Part shown: one piece after another, positions 51,936 to 62,000 of the stretch
How positions within the stretch are numbered: the stretch's first letter is position 1
Layout: each line of letters begins with the position of its first letter
Origin: Sphingomonas sp. Leaf34
GTDB taxonomy: Bacteria > Pseudomonadota > Alphaproteobacteria > Sphingomonadales > Sphingomonadaceae
Assembly (NCBI RefSeq): GCF_001421805.1
Contig: NZ_LMLC01000005.1
Coordinates: 372,001 to 436,000 of the forward strand
Reading direction: 5' to 3'
DNA: 64,000 bases
Position numbers and translations under genes: made by a program
Notes under the pieces: generated by a model
What the model saw: the letters and a program-made list of their open reading frames with translations, nothing else
What the model was told of the DNA's origin: nothing
Database searches by the model: none

Positions 51936-54900
51936 TTACATATCGATGGTCAGACCAACGAACAGGTAACGACCGATCGCGTCGTAGATACCCGGATAGG
52001 TGTTGCCGTTGCCGAACGAGCCGATCGGCGATGCCGTTGCGCTCAGGATCGGCGGGGTCTTGTCGAGGATGTTGTTCACCCCGAGACGGAAGGTGAACTT
52101 GTCCTCGACGCGAACCGTGCCGGCCAGATCGAAGTAGTTCTGCGCCTTCACGCGGGCATCCCGTGCGTAGAACGCACCCGACAGATCGGTGTCGCCGCTG
52201 GTACGCTCGAACTTGGTCGCCGACAGGTAGCGCCAGTTACCCGACAGACCGATGCCGTTCGGCGTGGTCAGCGAGATGCGGGCCTGGTGACGCCACTTCG
52301 ACATCGGGTACAGGCACTGCGCGCCGTAGAGCCCCGCGCAGTCGAACTTCGCGCCGGCCTTGTCCGACGTGAACTTGTCGACATACGTGCCGTTGAACGA
52401 CAGCCCGATCGTGCCGATGCTGTCCGAACGGTAGGTGTAGCCCGCCGACGTCTCGATACCCTGCGTGGTCAGCGAACCCGCGTTGACGTTGGTATCGACG
52501 ATGAAGCCGTTGGTACCCTGCCACAGCGTGCCGTTGGCATCGCGGTTGATGGCGCTGCAGAACTGCTGCTGGCCGGTCTGAAGGCACTGCGCGATGATCG
52601 TGTCGGCACCGATGACGCCGATCCGATCCTTCAGCTTGATCCGGAACCCGTCGACCGACAGGTTGAAGCCCGGCAGGAACGAAGGACGCAGGATCACGCC
52701 GGCGGTGAACGTATCGGCCTTTTCAGGCTTCAGGTTCACATTGCCGCCGACCAGGCCGTTATACTGCTCCGAAGGATTGTCCTGGACCAGACCGAAGCGG
52801 CTCGCCGGAACGCCGGTCAGTGCGCACTGCGCCGGCGTGTTGCCGTTGACCAGGCCGTTGACGGCCAGGCCTGCGCACGGATCGGTCGCACCATCGATCT
52901 GCACCGACTGCTGGGCGAACAGTTCCTGCGTGTTCGGGGCGCGGACCGCACGGTTGTAGCCGCCGCGGAAGCGGATGTCCGAGATCGGCGCCCAGACCAG
53001 CTCACCCTTGTACGAATGCGCCGAACCAGCCGTGCTGTAGCTCGAATAGCGGTAGCCGCCGTTGACCGTCAGTTCGTTGAAGAACGGGCGATCGCTGACG
53101 AGCGGCACCTGGAGCTCGCCGAACGCTTCCTTGACGTTGTAGCTGCCACGGATCGGCAAGGTCGCACCACCCTGGCCGGCGAGATCGCCGCTCAGGAAGC
53201 CATTGTCGACCTCGAGGCTCAGCGACTCCTTGCGGTACTCGCCACCGACGTTCAGCGCGATGCCTTCGCTCGCGAACGGCGACTGCACGCCGTACTCGGC
53301 ACCCTTGAAGGTGAACGAGCCGTTGACGACCGTTTCCTTGTTCTCGCCCGACTGGAAGCCCGGGGTCTGAACATAGCTCAACGCGCCCGGCGTGATGCCT
53401 GCGGACCCGAAGATGTTGAGCGGGACGCAGTTCGGATCGGTACCGTCGACGAACGAGCGACAGACCGCCTGGCCGGTCGTGGCCAAGCCGGGACGCGTGT
53501 CGGTGATCGCGTCGAGCGCGCGCGTGGTGCGCGAGATCGAGAACTCGTTGCGATACACCTGGTTGAACACGGTGCTGCCGAACTGGCCATAGGCCTCGTA
53601 CGAAACACCCTTGCCAATGTCGCCGCGCGCGCCTGCGACGTAACGATACTGGGTATGACGAAGATCGGCCTGACGACCGCCGCCCTCGACGTTGCGGCGA
53701 CCGATCGTGACGTTCGCCTGCTGGTACTGCGTGCCGTCGGGGTTGGTCAGGTTGATGACGTTGCCGTTGGCATCGCGCAGGAGGTTCGTGTTGCGGAAGA
53801 ACGTCGCGCGCTGTGCCGCCGACAGGAACGGGTTGTTGCTGTTCAGCACGGTGGTGTTGCTGAAGTCACCCGACGGCGCGATCTGCGCGACCGAGCGATC
53901 GTCCATGAACATGAACTCGGCATAAGGCTTGAACGCCTCGCTCACTTCATAGTTGGCGAGGAAGCCCGCGGTATAGCGCGTATCCGGACGCTGGTAATAG
54001 TTCAGCGGGTTCGCATTGTAGAGCGTCCGCCCGGGGATCAGCGCCCCCGCACCGTTCAGCGTGTATTGCTGCTGCAGGCCGCTTGCCGCGCCGTTGACGA
54101 CCGCATCGCCGAGCGAGAAGTTCGCCGGGAACGCGGTGGTCGAACCGCCGCAGACATAGTCGTTGCCGACGTTGCCCGCCGGTGCGTTCAGACCGCACGA
54201 GCTATAGTCGCGCGAGCCCTGCAGGATCGCACCGATCTTGCGGTAGCCACCATAGCCGACGACATGGCCGCGGCCGTCGCTGGTGCCGGCACCGACCTTG
54301 AAGTTGATGTCGAACTGCGTGCCGTCGAACGACTGGCCGGTGGGCGCCGGATAGCCGCGCGCGGTGTTGAGCGCCTTGAAGCGCGCGCTGCGGTTGTTGT
54401 GGTTGTAGATGCCACCCGAGGTATCGATGCTGAACCCTTCGTAATCGGTATCGAGCACGAAGTTGACGACGCCGGCGATGGCGTCAGACCCGTAGACCGA
54501 GCCGGCGCCGCCGGTCAGCACGTCGACGCGCTTGAGCAGCGAAGCGGGGATCATGTTGACGTCGGCAGCAGCGCTGGCGGTGCTGCTCGACGACGGGTTG
54601 CCCGGCATCAGGCGGCGGCCGTTGACCAGCACCAGCGTGCGCGATTCACCGAGGTTGCGCAGGTTGATCGTCGCGGTGCCGGTCGAACCGTTCGAGACCG
54701 ACGAGGTCTGCGTGGCGAACGACGACGGCAGGCTGTTGAGCACGTCCTCGATACGCGTCGCGCCGCGCAGCTTGATGTCCGCAGCGTTCACGACCGTGAC
54801 CGGGCTGGCAGAGGTCAGGTTAGGGTTCGAAATACGCGAACCGGTGACGACGATGTCGCCGCCGCCTGCCGTACCCGCAGCGGCGGGATCCTGGCTTGGC

Positions 54901-55061
54901 GTATTGGAGATTGCGGGCGTGGTCGCCGCCGCGCCGTCATCGCTCGTCGTACCCTGGGGCGCTGGCGCCGGGGCATTCTGCGCGAAGGCCGGCAGCGCGA
55001 TGACCGCGCCTGCGATCATCGTCGATGCCAGCAGGCAGTCGCGAAACATGTGGTTGCGCAT
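51936..55061 (-). CDS. TonB-dependent receptor (large, exported)
   Basis: A 1041-residue outer-membrane receptor starting at ATG 55061, with a signal peptide (MRNHMFRDCLLASTMIAGAV..., ending ...PAFAQ) and an AGGGA site upstream. An Ala/Pro/Thr-rich linker leads to the plug (GGDIVVTGSRISNPNLTSAS; GGAGSVYGSDAIAGVVNF). A large barrel follows that ends in YLFVGLTIDM; the last residue is Met rather than Phe. Several Cys pairs occur in extracellular loop regions (SCGLN, YVCGG). The type resembles the many sphingomonad receptors for oligosaccharides or peptides; substrate unknown. Confidence 0.92.
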   Translation of the reverse strand: MRNHMFRDCLLASTMIAGAVIALPAFAQNAPAPAPQGTTSDDGAAATTPAISNTPSQDPAAAGTAGGGDIVVTGSRISNPNLTSASPVTVVNAADIKLRGATRIEDVLNSLPSSFATQTSSVSNGSTGTATINLRNLGESRTLVLVNGRRLMPGNPSSSSTASAAADVNMIPASLLKRVDVLTGGAGSVYGSDAIAGVVNFVLDTDYEGFSIDTSGGIYNHNNRSARFKALNTARGYPAPTGQSFDGTQFDINFKVGAGTSDGRGHVVGYGGYRKIGAILQGSRDYSSCGLNAPAGNVGNDYVCGGSTTAFPANFSLGDAVVNGAASGLQQQYTLNGAGALIPGRTLYNANPLNYYQRPDTRYTAGFLANYEVSEAFKPYAEFMFMDDRSVAQIAPSGDFSNTTVLNSNNPFLSAAQRATFFRNTNLLRDANGNVINLTNPDGTQYQQANVTIGRRNVEGGGRQADLRHTQYRYVAGARGDIGKGVSYEAYGQFGSTVFNQVYRNEFSISRTTRALDAITDTRPGLATTGQAVCRSFVDGTDPNCVPLNIFGSAGITPGALSYVQTPGFQSGENKETVVNGSFTFKGAEYGVQSPFASEGIALNVGGEYRKESLSLEVDNGFLSGDLAGQGGATLPIRGSYNVKEAFGELQVPLVSDRPFFNELTVNGGYRYSSYSTAGSAHSYKGELVWAPISDIRFRGGYNRAVRAPNTQELFAQQSVQIDGATDPCAGLAVNGLVNGNTPAQCALTGVPASRFGLVQDNPSEQYNGLVGGNVNLKPEKADTFTAGVILRPSFLPGFNLSVDGFRIKLKDRIGVIGADTIIAQCLQTGQQQFCSAINRDANGTLWQGTNGFIVDTNVNAGSLTTQGIETSAGYTYRSDSIGTIGLSFNGTYVDKFTSDKAGAKFDCAGLYGAQCLYPMSKWRHQARISLTTPNGIGLSGNWRYLSATKFERTSGDTDLSGAFYARDARVKAQNYFDLAGTVRVEDKFTFRLGVNNILDKTPPILSATASPIGSFGNGNTYPGIYDAIGRYLFVGLTIDM

Positions 55062-55342
55062 GGTTATTTGGTCCCTTTGAATCGGCGAATTTTTCCGCCC
55101 GACACGATCCATTGTGCGACCGAAGGGCCGCAGCTGAGGGCGATGTCGCAAGACGCGACGCCCTTGTCCAAAAGAAAGTAACAAAGCGGCGCCCGTTCGT
55201 CGCATTGCGATCCGGATGTCACCAAATAGCAACATCCGTTTCGATGCCGACACGACCGCCCGACGCGCTGGCGCGACGAGACTCTTGCCGCACTGCGGGC
55301 GTCGGCCTACGCCACGCGTGTTGCAACGGGGGCTGGACGACG

Positions 55343-55867
55343 ATGCGGATCGCGATGATTATGGTTGCCTGGGGAGTGGCGATTGCCGTGACGGGCCCCG
55401 CCATGGGGGCGACAAAACCCCGAAAGACGGGACGCGCGCCGCTGCTGATGGCAGTGACGCAATGCCGGACGATTGCCGATCCGGCGGCGCGCCTGACATG
55501 CTTCGACACATCGGTGGCCGCGCTGGACTCCGCAGAGAAAACCCAGACCGTCGTCGTGATCGATCAGCAGCAGGTTCGCGAAACCCGACGGAACCTGTTC
55601 GGCATCAGCCTGCCCGATATCGGCCTCTTCGGCAGCGGCGATGACCTGCCGCAGATCGAGACGACATTGGCCAACGCCTCGGTCGACGACGCAGGGCGTT
55701 GGAGCTTCATCCTGGCGGACGGGGCGCACTGGGTGCAGACCGACGACAACATCATCGCGCGTCGGCCAAGGGCGAACGACAAGGTGATCATCAAGCGCGC
55801 CGCACTCGGCAGCTTCCGGTTGAGCGTCGGCGGCCAACCCGGGGTGAAGGCCAAGCGCCAGAATTAG
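55343..55867 (+). CDS. Small exported protein with paired cysteines, unknown function
   Basis: A 174-residue protein starting at ATG 55343 with a signal peptide ending ...TGPAMGA. The segment CRTIADPAARLTCFDTSVAA (about 34-53) has two Cys that likely form a disulphide. The pattern C-x-x-I-x-D-x-x-x-R-L-x-C-x-D is shared by many uncharacterised periplasmic proteins. The second half has GRWSFILADGAHWVQTDDN, a beta-rich stretch. It converges with the M23 peptidase gene and overlaps its end by four bases. Confidence 0.75.
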   Translation: MRIAMIMVAWGVAIAVTGPAMGATKPRKTGRAPLLMAVTQCRTIADPAARLTCFDTSVAALDSAEKTQTVVVIDQQQVRETRRNLFGISLPDIGLFGSGDDLPQIETTLANASVDDAGRWSFILADGAHWVQTDDNIIARRPRANDKVIIKRAALGSFRLSVGGQPGVKAKRQN

Positions 55868-56706
55868 GGGCGCATCGGTCCCGCCACCAGCATCGGGTCG
55901 AGCTTCGCGTCGTTCCACCGCAGGCTCCAGTGGAGGTGCGGGCCGGTCGCGCGACCGGTCATGCCCACGGCACCGATCGGCTGCCCCTGTGTGACGTGAT
56001 CGCCGGGCTTCACATCGATCCGCGACAGATGCAGGAACGCGCTGTTGAGGCCCATGCCGTGGTCGAGCATCAGCAGATTGCCCTCCAGCGTGAAGGGGTG
56101 ATCCGCCGCGAGGATCACGACGCCGTCGGCGGGCGCGGTGACGACCGCGCCGGTGGTCTTCGCGATGTCGGTGCCCGAATGATAGCTGCCGGGTTCGCCC
56201 TTGTAGACGCGCTGCGATCCGAACAGCCCGGAGATGCGACCGGTGGCGGGCCACGCGAACGCCCGACGCCAGCCTTGCGCATCGGTCATGCGCGCGCGGG
56301 CGGCGACGATCTGCGCGAGTTCGGGCGGGCGGAGCCTCGCGAAGACCGGGTCAGGCGCGGGGAATTTCGGGAGCGTGTCGAGGCGCTCGATCCGCCACGC
56401 GCGCGGCGCGATCCTGAGACTTTGCGTAACATTGCGACCGTCGCCGAATGTCGCGGTCAGCGACGCTTGCGGGCCGGCGTCGCGGTCGAAGCCGGCGAGG
56501 AAGCGGCCGTCAGGGGCCAGTGCGATCGGCTTGCCGTTCAGCGTGACCGCCCGCGTTCCGGTAGGCGCTGTGCCGAGGATCAGCCCACCCTGGCTCAGCG
56601 TGCCGGTCCAGCGGAATGCGGGCTGGCTCGCGGTGGTAGGCGGCGGCGCTTGCTGGGCAGTCGCACTGGTCGCTGCCAGCAGGACGAGCACCGCCGCGCG
56701 GATCAT
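55864..56706 (-). CDS. M23 family metallopeptidase (LytM-type)
   Basis: A 280-residue exported peptidase acting on peptidoglycan peptides or a related substrate. The signal peptide ends ...SATAQQ. The C-terminal M23 domain has the zinc site HxxxD (YHSGTDIA) and HLHWSLRW, plus NLLMLDHGMGLNSAFLHLSR. All metal ligands are present, so an active enzyme is expected. The N-terminal part (about 30-130) is a beta domain of unknown role. It is coupled by ATGA to the DUF2093 gene, in a transcript led by xseA. Confidence 0.92.
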   Translation of the reverse strand: MIRAAVLVLLAATSATAQQAPPPTTASQPAFRWTGTLSQGGLILGTAPTGTRAVTLNGKPIALAPDGRFLAGFDRDAGPQASLTATFGDGRNVTQSLRIAPRAWRIERLDTLPKFPAPDPVFARLRPPELAQIVAARARMTDAQGWRRAFAWPATGRISGLFGSQRVYKGEPGSYHSGTDIAKTTGAVVTAPADGVVILAADHPFTLEGNLLMLDHGMGLNSAFLHLSRIDVKPGDHVTQGQPIGAVGMTGRATGPHLHWSLRWNDAKLDPMLVAGPMRP

Positions 56707-56903
56707 CGTGGCGCCATCGCTTCGCTGGCGGCGGCGGCAGTGGCATAGGCCTCCTGGCGGGCGACGCTCCAGTAGCGCAGATCCTCGAGCGCGATGCGGT
56801 GGCCGGTCGCGGCGCAGGCGACATGGTCGCCCGGGCTGAGCACGCGAAAACCATTGGCCATATAGTGCAGCCGCGCGGCGCGGTCGGAGTTGGACATCAG
56901 CAT
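56703..56903 (-). CDS. DUF2093 family protein
   Basis: A 66-residue protein of the DUF2093 family, restricted mainly to alphaproteobacteria. The family core is ARLHYMANGFRVLSPGDHVA, CAATGHRIALEDLRYWSVARQEAY. A start three codons in is also possible. It lies 12 bases after xseA and overlaps the peptidase gene. Function unknown. Confidence 0.9.
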   Translation of the reverse strand: MLMSNSDRAARLHYMANGFRVLSPGDHVACAATGHRIALEDLRYWSVARQEAYATAAAASEAMAPR

Positions 56904-56915
56904 GATCGGGCTCTT

Positions 56916-58340
56916 CTATAGAAGGGTGGGCTGGCGGGGCAACGCGTCCGGCGCGGGCCTGGCCTTGGGCGCAGCATAGGTTTTGGCGGCGGGGCGCTCA
57001 AGACCGGTGTCGGTCACCGCGTCGACCACGCCGTCACGGAAGTGGAGGGTCAGCGTGCCCGCCTCGCGCGCCGCCTTGGCCGAGGCGAGCGTCTCGCCGC
57101 CGGGACGCGCGGTGACGCGGGCATAGCCGCGGTCGAGGATCGCGTCGGGGTTGAGCGACTGGACGAGGCGCCATGTCGCGTCGAACTGCGCGCGTTTCGC
57201 CTCGAGCTTGCGCTCGAGCGTGGCGGGACGCAGCGCGGCGCCCGACCGATCGAGACTGCCGCGCGCAAGCGTCAGCCGCCGCTCCAGCCCGCGATCGAGC
57301 CGCTGGCCGAAATCGTCGGCGCGCTGGCGCTGCGGGCCGAGCAACTGGTCGCGCTTCGGCAGCAACCGCGCGAGCGCGTCGAGCCGCTCGCGGCCGCGCT
57401 CGACGTGGCGGCGGGCGCAGCGTTCGGTGCGGTTGCGGTGGCTGTCGATCGTCAGTCGCAGGTCGGCGAGCACGGGCACCGCGATCTCGGCCGCCGCGGT
57501 CGGCGTCGGCGCGCGCAGATCGGCGGCGAAATCGCACAAGGTCGTATCTGTCTCATGTCCGACCGCGGAGATGATCGGGATCGTGCAGCCGGCGACCGCG
57601 CGCACCACGACCTCCTCGTTGAACGACCAAAGATCCTCGACCGAGCCACCGCCGCGCGCGACGATGACGAGATCGGGGCGGGGCACCGGTCCGCCGGGCG
57701 CGATCGCGTCGAACCCGCGGACCGCGGCGGCGATCTCGTTCGCCGAGCCCTCACCCTGCACCTTGACCGGCCAGACGATGACGTGCGTCGGGCAGCGATC
57801 CTCCAGGCGGTGGAGGATGTCGCGGATCACCGCGCCGGTGCCCGATGTCACGACGCCGATCACCCGCGGCATGAACGGCAGCGGTTGCTTGCGCGCCCGG
57901 TCGAACAGCCCCTCGCCCGCCAACTTCGCCTTGAGCTTTTCGAGCAGCGCCATCAGTGCGCCCGCGCCGGCCAGCTCCATCCGCTCGATCACGATCTGGT
58001 ATTTCGAGCGGCCGGGATAGGTGGTCAGCTTGCCGGTCGCGATCACCTCGATGCCGTCCTGCGGCACGAAGGCGAGGCTCGACGCATTGCCCTTCCAGAT
58101 GACGCCATCAATCACCGCCTGGTCGTCCTTGAGCGACATGTAGCAATGCCCCGAGGCAACGCGCTTCCAGCCGGAAATCTCGCCGCGCAGGCGGACATGG
58201 CCGAATTCGCCCTCGACCATCCGCTTCAGCTTGAACGCGAGCTCGCCGACCGACATGGCGAGTGCGTTGTCGCCGGCGACCGGCTCGGCTACCAGCCGCC
58301 CCATGTCACTCGACACGTCATCGGAAAAGGGATCGGGCAT
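56916..58340 (-). CDS. xseA: Exodeoxyribonuclease VII large subunit
   Basis: Catalytic subunit of the ssDNA exonuclease used in repair. ATG 58340 gives 474 residues. The N-terminal OB-fold ([40 protein letters not shown]) is followed by the catalytic domain ([67 protein letters not shown]) and a C-terminal coiled coil. The ribosome site AGGA lies inside the 5' end of purD, whose start codon overlaps this one face to face. The small subunit gene xseB is not nearby. Confidence 0.96.
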   Translation of the reverse strand: MPDPFSDDVSSDMGRLVAEPVAGDNALAMSVGELAFKLKRMVEGEFGHVRLRGEISGWKRVASGHCYMSLKDDQAVIDGVIWKGNASSLAFVPQDGIEVIATGKLTTYPGRSKYQIVIERMELAGAGALMALLEKLKAKLAGEGLFDRARKQPLPFMPRVIGVVTSGTGAVIRDILHRLEDRCPTHVIVWPVKVQGEGSANEIAAAVRGFDAIAPGGPVPRPDLVIVARGGGSVEDLWSFNEEVVVRAVAGCTIPIISAVGHETDTTLCDFAADLRAPTPTAAAEIAVPVLADLRLTIDSHRNRTERCARRHVERGRERLDALARLLPKRDQLLGPQRQRADDFGQRLDRGLERRLTLARGSLDRSGAALRPATLERKLEAKRAQFDATWRLVQSLNPDAILDRGYARVTARPGGETLASAKAAREAGTLTLHFRDGVVDAVTDTGLERPAAKTYAAPKARPAPDALPRQPTLL

Positions 58341-59601
58341 GAACGTCCTGCTGCTGGGCTCGGGGGGGCGCGAACATGCGCTCGCGTGGAAGCTGGTGCA
58401 ATCGAGAGGCCTCGATACGCTGTATGCGGCGCCGGGCAACCCCGGGATCGCACGGCTTGCGACGCTCGTGTCGCTGGATGCGACGGATCACGCCGCCATC
58501 GTCGCGTTCGTGCGCGACCATGCGGTCGGGCTGGTCGTGATCGGGCCGGAGGCGCCGCTGGTCGACGGGCTGGCGGATTCGTTGCGCGCAGCGGATATCC
58601 CGGTGTTTGGCCCCTCGAAGGCGGCGGCACAGCTTGAGGGGTCGAAGGGCTTCACCAAGGATCTGTGCCTGCGCGCCGGGATTCCGACCGCGGGCTATGT
58701 CAGGGTCAAGACGCGCGCCGAGGCGGATGCCGCGCTCGCGCGCACCTTCTCGCTGCCGGTCGTCATCAAGGCGGACGGCCTGGCCGCGGGCAAGGGCGTC
58801 GTCATCGCGTTCAGCGCCGCCGAGGCCGAGGCTGCGCTCGATGCGCTGTTCGCCGATGGGGAAGCCGAGGCGGTGATCGAGGAATTTCTCGACGGCGAGG
58901 AAGCGAGCCTGTTCGTGCTGACCGACGGCGTGGCGCTGATGCCGTTCGGCTCCGCGCAGGATCACAAGCGCGTCGGCGAGGGCGATACCGGGCCGAACAC
59001 CGGCGGGATGGGCGCGTACAGCCCCGCGCTCGTCCTGACGCCCGCGCTGGAAAAGCGCGCGATCGACGAGATCGTCGCGCCAACGGTGGCGGCGATGGCA
59101 GCCGAGGGCATGCCGTTCTCGGGCGTGCTGTATGCGGGGCTGATGCTGACGCCGCAGGGGCCCAAGCTGATCGAATATAATGCGCGGTTCGGCGATCCCG
59201 AGACGCAGGTGCTGATGATGCGCTTCCAGGGAGATCTGCTCGCGACGATGCTGGCGACCGCGGAAGGGCGTCTCGGCGAGATGCCCGCGGCGCAGTTCAG
59301 CGACGAGACCGCGCTGACGGTGGTGATGGCCGCGGACGGCTATCCGGGCACGCCCAAGGCGGGCGGCGCGATCATCGGGCTGGATTCGGCGCGCGATGCC
59401 GGCGGCACCGTGTTCCACGCGGGGACGCGGCTCGAGGACGGTGGGCTGGTCGCATCGGGCGGCCGCGTGCTGGCCGTGACCGCCACCGGCGACGACGTCG
59501 CCGTGGCGCAGGCGAACGCCTATCGCGCGGTCGAGGCGATCGACTTCGCGGAGGGCTTCTATCGCCGCGACATCGGCTGGCGCGAAATTGCGCGCGGGTG
59601 A
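58339..59601 (+). CDS. purD: Phosphoribosylamine-glycine ligase
   Basis: Second step of purine synthesis (GAR synthetase). The 420 residues have the N-terminal [19 protein letters not shown], an ATP-grasp domain ([31 protein letters not shown]) and the C-terminal [11 protein letters not shown] motif. The start at 58339 overlaps the xseA start on the other strand by two bases; AAGGGA upstream lies within xseA. The frame is open further upstream only because of GC bias. Length is standard. Confidence 0.97.
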   Translation: MNVLLLGSGGREHALAWKLVQSRGLDTLYAAPGNPGIARLATLVSLDATDHAAIVAFVRDHAVGLVVIGPEAPLVDGLADSLRAADIPVFGPSKAAAQLEGSKGFTKDLCLRAGIPTAGYVRVKTRAEADAALARTFSLPVVIKADGLAAGKGVVIAFSAAEAEAALDALFADGEAEAVIEEFLDGEEASLFVLTDGVALMPFGSAQDHKRVGEGDTGPNTGGMGAYSPALVLTPALEKRAIDEIVAPTVAAMAAEGMPFSGVLYAGLMLTPQGPKLIEYNARFGDPETQVLMMRFQGDLLATMLATAEGRLGEMPAAQFSDETALTVVMAADGYPGTPKAGGAIIGLDSARDAGGTVFHAGTRLEDGGLVASGGRVLAVTATGDDVAVAQANAYRAVEAIDFAEGFYRRDIGWREIARG

Positions 59602-59615
59602 TACGCTGGCTATCC

Positions 59616-59632
59616 CCCCCGCCAGGGGGAGG
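59616..59632. repeat. Partial copy of the CCCCCGCCAGGGGGAGG repeat
   Basis: The 17-bp core of the repeat pair at 3384-3508 recurs just after the purD stop, with the same short palindrome. It supports a dispersed family placed at gene ends. Confidence 0.7.
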
Positions 59633-59692
59633 ATCAGACATGACCGCCTTGCCGATTAGGCCTCGCCGCCCTTCGCGCGCATCGCTACGAGT

Positions 59693-60529
59693 ATGAGCAT
59701 GAACGAAACTTCCGCGACTTCCGCCTCGGGTCTGAGCCTGCTGCCAGACGGCATCGCCACGCTGACCGCGATCCACTTCACGATCATCGCCGTCGTGGCG
59801 ATCCTGGTGATCATCGGTCTGCTGTGGGGCATCAAGGCGAAACGCGGCCGCGTACAGGCATCGCGCGACGTGATCGCGAACGCCGAGGAAGCCGGCGTTC
59901 CGGCACTGCCGGTTCCCGATCCGGGCAAGGCCACACCCGATCCTTTCAACGCCTCACAGTCGCAGCGGCAGGCGCAGACCGTAGCACCCGTCGCACCGGC
60001 GCAGGCCCAGGCGCAGGTCCCGATCCAGCCCCAATCCGAGCCCGAGCGCACCCCTGAGGCGCGAAATGCACCGGCACCGATTTCCGACATCCCGCGCGCC
60101 GCCCCCCCGGCAACGCCGCACCGGATGGCAGACGAGCCGATCGCCGCCGCCGCGCCGCCGGAGGCGCGCCCTGCGACCGAAATCACACCGCCGGCAGCCG
60201 TCGAACCCGATGCGGTCAAGTCCGCCCCGATCAAGCCCACCCCGATCGCGCCCGACCCCGTCGAGTCGAGCCAGCCAATGCCTGCCTATGCGGACGGCCC
60301 CGTCACGCAGTTGAAGGGGCTTGGACCGAAGGTCGCCGCGCAGTTGGCGTCGCTCGGCGTTGCGACGGTCGGTCAGATGGCAGCGCTGTCAGAGAGCGAG
60401 GCGCAGCGTATCGACGCGCAACTCGGCAATTTCACCGGGCGCATGGGCCGCGATCGCTGGATCGAGCAGGCACGGCTGCTCGCGGCGGGCGACAAGGCCG
60501 GGTTCGAGAGCGTGTTCGGCAAACTGTGA
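59693..60529 (+). CDS. Membrane-anchored helix-hairpin-helix protein
   Basis: A 278-residue protein (start ATG 59693 or 59699). One membrane helix lies at about 25-47 (AIHFTIIAVVAILVIIGLLW). A long Pro/Ala/Gln-rich linker (about 70-200) leads to a C-terminal helix-hairpin-helix domain (VTQLKGLGPKVAAQLASLGV, ATVGQMAALSESEAQRI). This domain type binds DNA or proteins without sequence specificity and is found in several sphingomonad membrane proteins. No specific function can be assigned. Confidence 0.75.
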   Translation: MSMNETSATSASGLSLLPDGIATLTAIHFTIIAVVAILVIIGLLWGIKAKRGRVQASRDVIANAEEAGVPALPVPDPGKATPDPFNASQSQRQAQTVAPVAPAQAQAQVPIQPQSEPERTPEARNAPAPISDIPRAAPPATPHRMADEPIAAAAPPEARPATEITPPAAVEPDAVKSAPIKPTPIAPDPVESSQPMPAYADGPVTQLKGLGPKVAAQLASLGVATVGQMAALSESEAQRIDAQLGNFTGRMGRDRWIEQARLLAAGDKAGFESVFGKL

Positions 60530-60694
60530 GCGATGCCATCGCCACCCGCGTGATAGGCCGCGCGTTCAACACGTAACAGCCTGCCAACACGCCCGGTACT
60601 GTCGATTGGCTCTATGCCGGACGCGTGCCGACGGGCATGTCTCGACGCGTCGCACCTCGAAGTATGAGGGCGGTAGACAGGGCGATGAGTTCAC

Positions 60695-61858
60695 ATGCTG
60701 GTAATGATGAGTGCGATGCTGTTGACGGCCGCTCCGGTGCATCTCCCGGCTGGTCCGGTCGTGATCGGAGACGATGCGTGGGCGGTGTCCGGCGTATCGC
60801 CCGGTGCCGTGCCATCGCCGTTTACCGATGACGTCCCCGCGATCGCGTCGATGGCCGTCTCTGCGCTGGCGTTAAACGCATCGCTTCCGGCGGTCACGCT
60901 TCAGACACAGGCTGGTCAGACACAGGTCGGGCCGCAAGGCGTGCCGACCCAGCAGATTCCGCCGATCGGCCCTCCCCCGATCGGCACCCCCGCTTCGGAA
61001 CGGTCCCCGTCTGATATCGTCGTTACCGGACGCAAGGAAACCGCGGGTGATCCGCTTCGCGCGGTCAATGCCGAATCGTTCGCGGTGACGCAGAAGGTCG
61101 ACGACGCCGTGATCGGTCCGGTCGCACGAACCTACAAGAAGACCGTGCCGAGCCCGATCCGGCGCGGCATCCACAATTTCCTGTACAACCTGCGCGAGCC
61201 GATCGTCTTCCTGAACTTCCTCCTGCAGTTCAAGCCGGGCAAGGCAGCGGAGACGGTCGGGCGGTTCGCCATCAATACGACGATCGGCGTGGCCGGCGTG
61301 ATCGACATGGCGAAGCGCAAGCCGTTCCACCTGCCGCGACGGTCGAACGGGTTTGCCAACACGCTCGGCTATTACGGCGTGAAGAACGGCCCGTTCCTGT
61401 TCCTGCCGATCGTCGGTCCGACGACGATCCGCGATCTGTTCGGTGGCGCGATCGACCGATTGATCCTGCCGGTCGGCGTCGGTCATCCGTTCAACAGCAC
61501 GTCGTACACGGCTCCGGCGGGGATCCTGGGCGCACTCGACCACCGGTCGGAGTTCGACCAGACGTTGAAGGACCTGCACGACAATTCGCCCGATCCGTAC
61601 GCGGCGACGCGGTCCTTCTATCTCAACCGGCGGCAGGCGGAGATCGATCATCTCCACGGCCGTGTCGAGGGAGACCCCGCGGGCATGTCCGGGCCACCGC
61701 CGAGCGTGGTGCCGTTCGTGCCGAGCGATCTGGAACCTGGGGCAAAGCCGGTCTCGGAGACGCCTGCCGCCGGGGCGCCCCCCGTCGATACGTCCGCCGA
61801 TACGTCCGTCGATACGTCCGCCGATACGTCCGTCGAACGGCCCGCAAGCGCACGCTGA
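60695..61858 (+). CDS. mlaA: MlaA family outer-membrane lipid-asymmetry protein
   Basis: MlaA (VacJ) removes misplaced phospholipids from the outer leaflet with the Mla pathway. The 387 residues contain the family core (about 130-310): IHNFLYNLREPIVFLNFLLQ, RFAINTTIGVAGVIDMA, then FANTLGYYGVKNGPFLFLPI and VGPTTIRDLFG. The N-terminus has a weak hydrophobic segment and no Cys, so there is no lipobox, unlike the enteric protein. The N-terminal 120 residues are low-complexity and include a DIVVTG stretch. The C-terminus carries a DTSA/DTSV tandem repeat. Confidence 0.88.
   Translation: MLVMMSAMLLTAAPVHLPAGPVVIGDDAWAVSGVSPGAVPSPFTDDVPAIASMAVSALALNASLPAVTLQTQAGQTQVGPQGVPTQQIPPIGPPPIGTPASERSPSDIVVTGRKETAGDPLRAVNAESFAVTQKVDDAVIGPVARTYKKTVPSPIRRGIHNFLYNLREPIVFLNFLLQFKPGKAAETVGRFAINTTIGVAGVIDMAKRKPFHLPRRSNGFANTLGYYGVKNGPFLFLPIVGPTTIRDLFGGAIDRLILPVGVGHPFNSTSYTAPAGILGALDHRSEFDQTLKDLHDNSPDPYAATRSFYLNRRQAEIDHLHGRVEGDPAGMSGPPPSVVPFVPSDLEPGAKPVSETPAAGAPPVDTSADTSVDTSADTSVERPASAR
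61787..61834. repeat. 12-bp tandem repeat, four copies, in the mlaA 3' end
   Basis: Four copies of GATACGTCCGYC in a row (alternating GCC and GTC ends) encode DTSADTSVDTSADTSV near the C-terminus of the MlaA-family protein. In-frame repeats of this kind can change copy number by slippage. Confidence 0.9.
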
Positions 61859-62000
61859 CGCGCCGGCAGCAAGGCCCGGGTCGCGCATTCCAACGGGATA
61901 TCCCAGCCTCTGCCGAGAGGAGGCGATTTTGAGGCGGCGGCGTCTGATTTACCGGGGGTGATTTACCGGGGGATCTTCCGGAAACGCAGGCGCACCGGCG

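Noticed and set aside
52287..55181. 964-codon plus-strand frame opposite the large TonB receptor
   Set aside because: Antisense shadow; no start signals or recognisable domain.
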